Assembly: GCA_025966175.1 (NCBI GenBank)
Contig: JAOPVN010000108.1
Span: 1 to 41,587, forward strand
DNA: 41,587 nucleotides
Direction of reading: 5' to 3'
Origin: Modestobacter sp.
GTDB lineage: Bacteria; Actinomycetota; Actinomycetes; Mycobacteriales; Geodermatophilaceae
Program-made: the position numbers and the translations under genes
Notes under the pieces: generated by a model
Told to the model about the DNA's origin: nothing
Database searches by the model: none
The model's input: the letters and a program-made list of their open reading frames with translations, nothing else
Part shown: positions 37,838 through 41,587 of the stretch, piece after piece
Position numbering within the stretch: the stretch's first letter is position 1
Layout: the number at the start of each line of letters is the position of its first letter

Positions 37838-38963
37838 GCGCCTGTCCCTCGTCGGCCTCACCGGGCTGACCGCGCTGACCCTCGCTGCCTGCGGCGGCGG
37901 ATCGTCCTCCGGCGACGCGGGCACGGCCGGCGACGACATCGCGGTGGCGGCCGCCGACGACAGCTGCGAGGTCGCCAGCAGCGAGCTGCCGGCCGGCGTC
38001 CACCAGTTCACCGTGACCAACTCCGGCAGCAAGGTGACCGAGTTCTACGTCTACGCCGACGGCGACCGGGTCATGGGCGAGGTCGAGAACATCGCCCCCG
38101 GCGTCGCCCGGGAGCTGCGGGTCGAGCTGCCGGCCGGGAACTACGAGGCCACCTGCAAGCCCGGCATGATCGGCGACGGCATCCGGTCGGCCCTGACGGT
38201 GAGCGGCGAGGCGCCGACGCTGTCCGAGGACGAGACGCTCGCCCAGGCCGGCACCGACTACCAGCGCTACGTGCAGAGCCAGACCGGTGCGCTGGTCGAG
38301 CAGACCACGGCCTTCGTCAACGCCGTCAAGGCCGGTGACATCGAGGGCGCCAAGGCGCTGTTCCCGGTGGCCCGCACCTACTGGGAGCGGATCGAGCCGG
38401 TGGCCGAGAGCTTCGGCGACCTCGACCCGATCATCGACGGCCGCGAGGGCGACCAGGCCGAGGGGGAGGACTTCACCGGCTTCCACCGCATCGAGCAGGC
38501 GCTGTGGCAGACCGGCGACGTGTCGGACATGGGGCCCTACGCCGACCAGCTGCTCACCAACGTGCAGGAGATCGCCACCCGGTCCAACGACGTCCAGCTG
38601 AACGCGCTGCAGCTGGCCAACGGGGCGAAGGGCCTGCTCGACGAGATCGCCACCGGCAAGATCACCGGCGAGGAGGACCGTTACTCCCACACCGACCTGT
38701 GGGACTTCCAGGGCAACCTCGACGGCTCGCAGAACGCCGTCCAGTCGCTGCGGCCCTACCTGGAGAAGGCCGACCCGGCGCTGGTGGGTGAGATCGACGA
38801 CCGCTTCGCGGCGGCGCAGGCGGAGCTGGCGACGTACCGTCAGGGCGACGGTTTCGTCTTCTACGACCAGCTCACGGAGGACCAGTTGCGCGGCCTGAGT
38901 GACACCATCACCGCGCTGACCGCGTCGGTCAGCCAGGTGGCAGAGGTCGTTGCTCAGAAGTGA
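37818..38963 (+). CDS. efeO: iron uptake lipoprotein EfeO
   Basis: A 381-residue lipoprotein on the outer face of the membrane that is thought to bind iron and pass it to EfeU. The signal ends in the lipobox LTLAACGGG (Cys25). An N-terminal cupredoxin-like domain follows (VHQFTVTNSGSKVTEFYVY ... ATCKPGMIGDG). The large C-terminal imelysin/M75 domain has DYQRYVQSQTGALVEQ, ARTYWERIEPVAESFGDLDP and the HxxE motif in GFHRIEQALW, then HTDLWDFQGNLDGSQNAV. It overlaps efeU by 20 bp and efeB by 4 bp. Confidence 0.94.
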   Translation: MSKPARERLSLVGLTGLTALTLAACGGGSSSGDAGTAGDDIAVAAADDSCEVASSELPAGVHQFTVTNSGSKVTEFYVYADGDRVMGEVENIAPGVARELRVELPAGNYEATCKPGMIGDGIRSALTVSGEAPTLSEDETLAQAGTDYQRYVQSQTGALVEQTTAFVNAVKAGDIEGAKALFPVARTYWERIEPVAESFGDLDPIIDGREGDQAEGEDFTGFHRIEQALWQTGDVSDMGPYADQLLTNVQEIATRSNDVQLNALQLANGAKGLLDEIATGKITGEEDRYSHTDLWDFQGNLDGSQNAVQSLRPYLEKADPALVGEIDDRFAAAQAELATYRQGDGFVFYDQLTEDQLRGLSDTITALTASVSQVAEVVAQK

Positions 38964-40270
38964 GTGACTCCGCCCGCCGCGAGCTGCGGCCGGCGGGGCT
39001 CTCGCGTCGCCGCTTCTTCGGACTCGCCGGCGCCGGCACCGCCGGCGTCATCGCCGCCGGTGCCGCCGGCGGTGTGATCGGTCGTGCCACCGCCGAGGAG
39101 CCGGCGACCTCGGCCGCCACCGCAGCGGCGGCAGCGACCGAGGCCGTCCCGTTCACCGGGGCGCACCAGGCCGGCATCGTCACCCCGGCGCAGGACCGGC
39201 TGCACTTCGTCGCCTTCGACGTCATCACCGACGACCGGGCGGAGCTGGTCGCGATGCTGCAGGCCTGGACGGCGGCCGCGCGGCGGATGACCGCCGGGCA
39301 GGACGCCGGCGAGGTCGGTGCGGTCGACGGCGGGCAGTACGCGGTGCCCGACGACACCGGTGAGGCCCTGGACCTGCCGGCCAGCGGCCTGACCCTGACC
39401 GTGGGCTTCGGTCCGACGCTGTTCACCACGGACGACGGCGTCGACCGCTTCGGTCTCGCCGCCCGCCGCCCCGCGCCGCTCACCGAGCTGCCGGCCTTCC
39501 GCGGCGACGCGATCGATCCGGCGATCAGCGGCGGTGACCTGTGCGTGCAGGCCTGCGCCAACGACCCGCAGGTCGCGGTGCACGCCATCCGGAACCTGGT
39601 GCGGCTGGGCGCCGGCGTGGTCAGCGTCCGCTGGTCGCAGCTGGGCTTCGGCCGGACGTCGTCCACCTCCAGCGGGCAGGCCACCCCGCGCAACCTGTTC
39701 GGGTTCAAGGACGGCACCGACAACCTCAAGGCGGAGAGCCCGAAGGCGCTGGACCAGTTCGTCTGGGTCACCGACGGCGACCCGGGGGCGGACTGGCTGG
39801 CGGGTGGCTCCTACGTCGTCACCCGGAAGATCCGGATGCGGATCGAGCCGTGGGACACCTCGACCCTGGCCGAGCAGGAGCAGACGATCGGCCGCACCAA
39901 GAAGGCCGGTGCCCCGCTCGGGCAGCGCGACGAGTTCGACCCGGTCGACTTCACCAAGCAGGTGGACGGCGACTTCGCCATCCCGCAGACCTCGCACGTC
40001 TTCCTCGCCCACCCGACCAACTCCGGAACGGCGATCCTGCGGCGCGGCTACAGCTTCGTCGACGGCTCGGACGGGCTGGGCCGGCTGGCCGCCGGGCTGT
40101 TCTTCATCGCCTACCAGCGCGATCCGGCGACCGGGTTCGTCCAGGTGCAGCAGAACCTGCGCACCGATGCGATGAACGAGTACATCCAGCACACGTCGTC
40201 GGCGGTCTTCGCCTGCCCGCCCGGCATCACCGGGGACGACGACTGGTGGGGTCGCGCGCTCTTCTCCTGA
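38960..40270 (+). CDS. efeB: Dyp-type heme peroxidase EfeB
   Basis: A 436-residue secreted heme peroxidase. The twin-arginine signal SRRRFFGLAGAGTAG is followed by a long Ala-rich stretch, so it is exported folded with heme. The distal GxxDG motif is GFKDG (Asp251) and the proximal His is about residue 346 in TSHVFLAHPTN, followed by LRRGYSF. In the EfeUOB system it oxidises Fe(II) at the outer face or handles heme, supplying iron to EfeO and EfeU. The GTG start overlaps the efeO stop as GTGA. Confidence 0.95.
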   Translation: MSDSARRELRPAGLSRRRFFGLAGAGTAGVIAAGAAGGVIGRATAEEPATSAATAAAAATEAVPFTGAHQAGIVTPAQDRLHFVAFDVITDDRAELVAMLQAWTAAARRMTAGQDAGEVGAVDGGQYAVPDDTGEALDLPASGLTLTVGFGPTLFTTDDGVDRFGLAARRPAPLTELPAFRGDAIDPAISGGDLCVQACANDPQVAVHAIRNLVRLGAGVVSVRWSQLGFGRTSSTSSGQATPRNLFGFKDGTDNLKAESPKALDQFVWVTDGDPGADWLAGGSYVVTRKIRMRIEPWDTSTLAEQEQTIGRTKKAGAPLGQRDEFDPVDFTKQVDGDFAIPQTSHVFLAHPTNSGTAILRRGYSFVDGSDGLGRLAAGLFFIAYQRDPATGFVQVQQNLRTDAMNEYIQHTSSAVFACPPGITGDDDWWGRALFS

Positions 40271-40365
40271 GCCCCGGCCCAGGTGCTGACCCGAGCCGTC
40301 GGTGGAAGAGTGGCTGCCCGAGGGGTTGACGGGCCGCTGACGACCACTGCCGCGTCCTGGCCGTG

Positions 40366-40829
40366 ATGGACGACTGGTGGGTTCGGCGGTGCCGCCGGTT
40401 CGCGCCAGCGCGCGTGGCTGCTGCCCGGCTGTTCCTCCAGCACTTCACCGAAACGAGCCGGCTCGTCGAACGTCCCGACGGTGGCCTCGTGGCCCTCCTT
40501 GTCGGGTTCCTGTCGGCATCGCAGCCGGGCACGGCCTACGTCCACTTCGTCGGCGTCGACCCGAGCGTGCGTCGCGTCGGACTGGGCGCCGGCCGGTACG
40601 CACGATTCTTCCAGCAGGCCCTCGAACGGGGCGCGAGTGCGGTGACGTGCGTGACGAGCCCGGGGAACACCAGGTCGGTGGCCTGCCACCCCGGCCTCGG
40701 CTTCCAGATCGCTCCGAGCCCGAACCTGCACGACGGTGTCCCGGTGCAGCTGCACCGGGACGGGCCCGGCAGCCCCGGGTCACCTTCACGCGCGCGCTCC
40801 CGGCGCCGACCTGGCAGGCGGCCAGCTGA
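40366..40829 (+). CDS. GNAT family acetyltransferase with a C-terminal frameshift
   Basis: A GNAT N-acetyltransferase. The central fold is clear: LFLQHFTETSRLVE, GGLVALLVGFLSA, TAYVHFVGVDPSVRRVGLGAGRYARFFQQAL (acetyl-CoA loop, here RRVGLGAG) and SAVTCVTSPGNTRSVACHPGLGFQI. The family usually ends D-GVPV-L--DGPG--RV-F, but here the frame goes off after VQLHRDGPGSP and continues to 41025 in non-coding style. Adding one C to the CCCC run at 40773-40776 gives PRVTFTRALPAPTWQAAS and a stop at 40827-40829, the natural end. Either a real mutation or a sequencing error. The N-terminus looks short; GTG 40363 is another possible start. The substrate is unknown. Confidence 0.75.
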
Positions 40830-41581
40830 TCCGAGCAGCTCGACGGGAGGGGGCGCCGACCGAGGTCGGCGCATCGGGCCGACGCGTCGCCGTCCGGCTC
40901 GTCGGGGCGGGAGTCAGAAAGAGGAAATATCTGTCCCGGAATTGCCCTGGCGGCGCCGAAAGGAGCAACATCCGTTTCGCAATGGGCGATCCCGGTCGTG
41001 GGCCAAAAGCGGATCAACTCCGTGAAGGAAATGTGCCGGGCGTGGCGGTGCCCGGTCATGGCAGGTGTACGTCGCCGGGCTGCGGAAGGCGTCACGGGGC
41101 ACCCGATCGGGCTGTCGAACATGAGGTAACCGCAGGTGGACGGCCGCGAGTCGGCCGGTGTCGGTGACCGTCCGACCATTGTCGACAAGAAGACGAATAC
41201 CTCTGCGGAGAGGGTCGGCAGTTCCGGTCCCATGAATTCTTTCGAAATCCCGCGAATGTGACTTCTTGATGCGGACTTCACCTCAAGGGTGGGGTGGGTG
41301 ATGTCGAGAACCAACCTGTCCGGGAAAGTGCCCTACCGCGCAAGAGGACGCATCAGAAGGGGGCGCGGAGGCATGCGCGGACTGAGCGACATGCCATGTG
41401 CCGGCAGCCCCCTCCGGGTCGACGTGGACCTGATCGATGCAGTCGAGAAGCGCGACCGCGCAGTCAGCAACTGATCCACCCCGGACCCCCAGACAGCACG
41501 CATCCGCCGGTGTCGCCGGCGGCTCTCGTCGTGCCTCAGTCACCCTTCGCCCACCTCGGGCACCTCAAAGGAGCACCACTC
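40830..41581. other. long non-coding stretch of lower GC before the next gene
   Basis: About 750 bp with no convincing gene. Open frames here, such as 41289-41474, use codons (AGA, AGG, AAA) that the neighbouring genes avoid. From about 40915 to 41290 the sequence is noticeably richer in A and T, with stretches such as GAGGAAATATCTGTC, ATTGTCGACAAGAAG and CATGAATTCTTTCGAAATC, and a short palindrome TTGTCGACAA at about 41178. It probably holds the promoter and long leader of the gene starting at 41582. I recognise no known riboswitch in it. Confidence 0.5.
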
Positions 41582-41587
41582 ATGGCC
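41582..41587 (+). CDS. start of a gene cut by the window edge
   Basis: ATGGCC at the very end is preceded by the strong ribosome site AAAGGAG seven bases upstream. Only Met-Ala is visible, so the product cannot be named. The long AT-richer leader before it suggests a regulated or highly expressed gene. Confidence 0.6.

Noticed and set aside
40829..41025. C-terminal extension of the GNAT protein to 41025
   Set aside because: It is Arg/Ser/Gly-rich, unlike any GNAT tail, and is explained by a one-base frameshift at 40773-40776.
41289..41474. Small 61-residue plus-strand gene
   Set aside because: Codon use (AGA, AGG, AAA) differs from neighbours, no family features, and no clear ribosome site.

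Overview
The window reads as chromosomal DNA of a very high-GC actinobacterium. The gene order tRNA-Ile, tRNA-Ala, ppiA, rhomboid, PH-domain protein, crgA, DUF881, pabA, then pknB-pknA-pbpA-rodA-pstP-fhaB-fhaA and tRNA-Leu is the conserved origin-proximal block that follows gyrA in actinobacteria. Protein style and flanking genes fit the Geodermatophilaceae (Blastococcus, Geodermatophilus, Modestobacter type); that family assignment is an inference from memory, not a search result.

Layout. 1-560: a DUF3566 membrane-protein gene broken at its 5' side, facing an inverted, slightly diverged copy of its own 3' end. 690-1127: two tRNAs around a tiny DLW-39-like gene. 1228-4309: prolyl isomerase, rhomboid protease, PH-domain membrane protein and a thiolase. 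4310-4907: a gene-free stretch with many DnaA-box-like 9-mers and an 18-bp palindrome. 4908-6918: crgA, DUF881 and pabA. 7005-16307 (minus strand): the cell-wall and signalling operon fhaA-fhaB-pstP-rodA-pbpA-pknA-pknB, with genes mostly overlapping by 4 bp. The two kinases, the phosphatase and the FHA proteins form a phospho-signalling circuit that controls the RodA/PbpA wall synthesis pair. 16557-19832: tRNA-Leu, CBS protein, DUF1707 protein, aldose epimerase and MOSC protein, with a parS-like site between the divergent pair.

19822-21340: a small SDR plus XRE-regulator cassette bounded by inverted repeats and 12-bp direct repeats, with a frameshift in one gene and a truncation in the other. 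21357-28819: S4 protein, exonuclease/phosphatase-like membrane protein with a pentapeptide repeat, CYTH-CHAD protein, an unrecognised two-part protein, phosphofructokinase with a divergent GntR regulator, and a GAF protein. 28951-31391: an EAL-DICT-LOV protein (predicted blue-light-controlled c-di-GMP phosphodiesterase) and an MBL hydrolase.

31535-36822: a small Cys protein, a second parS-like site, and an acyl-CoA catabolic cluster (enoyl-CoA hydratase, 3-hydroxyacyl-CoA dehydrogenase, thioesterase, cyclase-family hydrolase, acyl-CoA ligase). 36938-40270: the iron-uptake operon efeU-efeO-efeB behind an IdeR/DmdR-like box. The right end holds a GNAT acetyltransferase with a C-terminal frameshift, about 750 bp without a convincing gene and of lower GC, and the first two codons of the next gene.

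The points most worth following are the EAL-DICT-LOV receptor, the inverted-repeat-bounded cassette, a family of about 60-nt structured elements placed directly after stop codons, the paired parS-like sites, and the inverted partial gene copy at the left edge.
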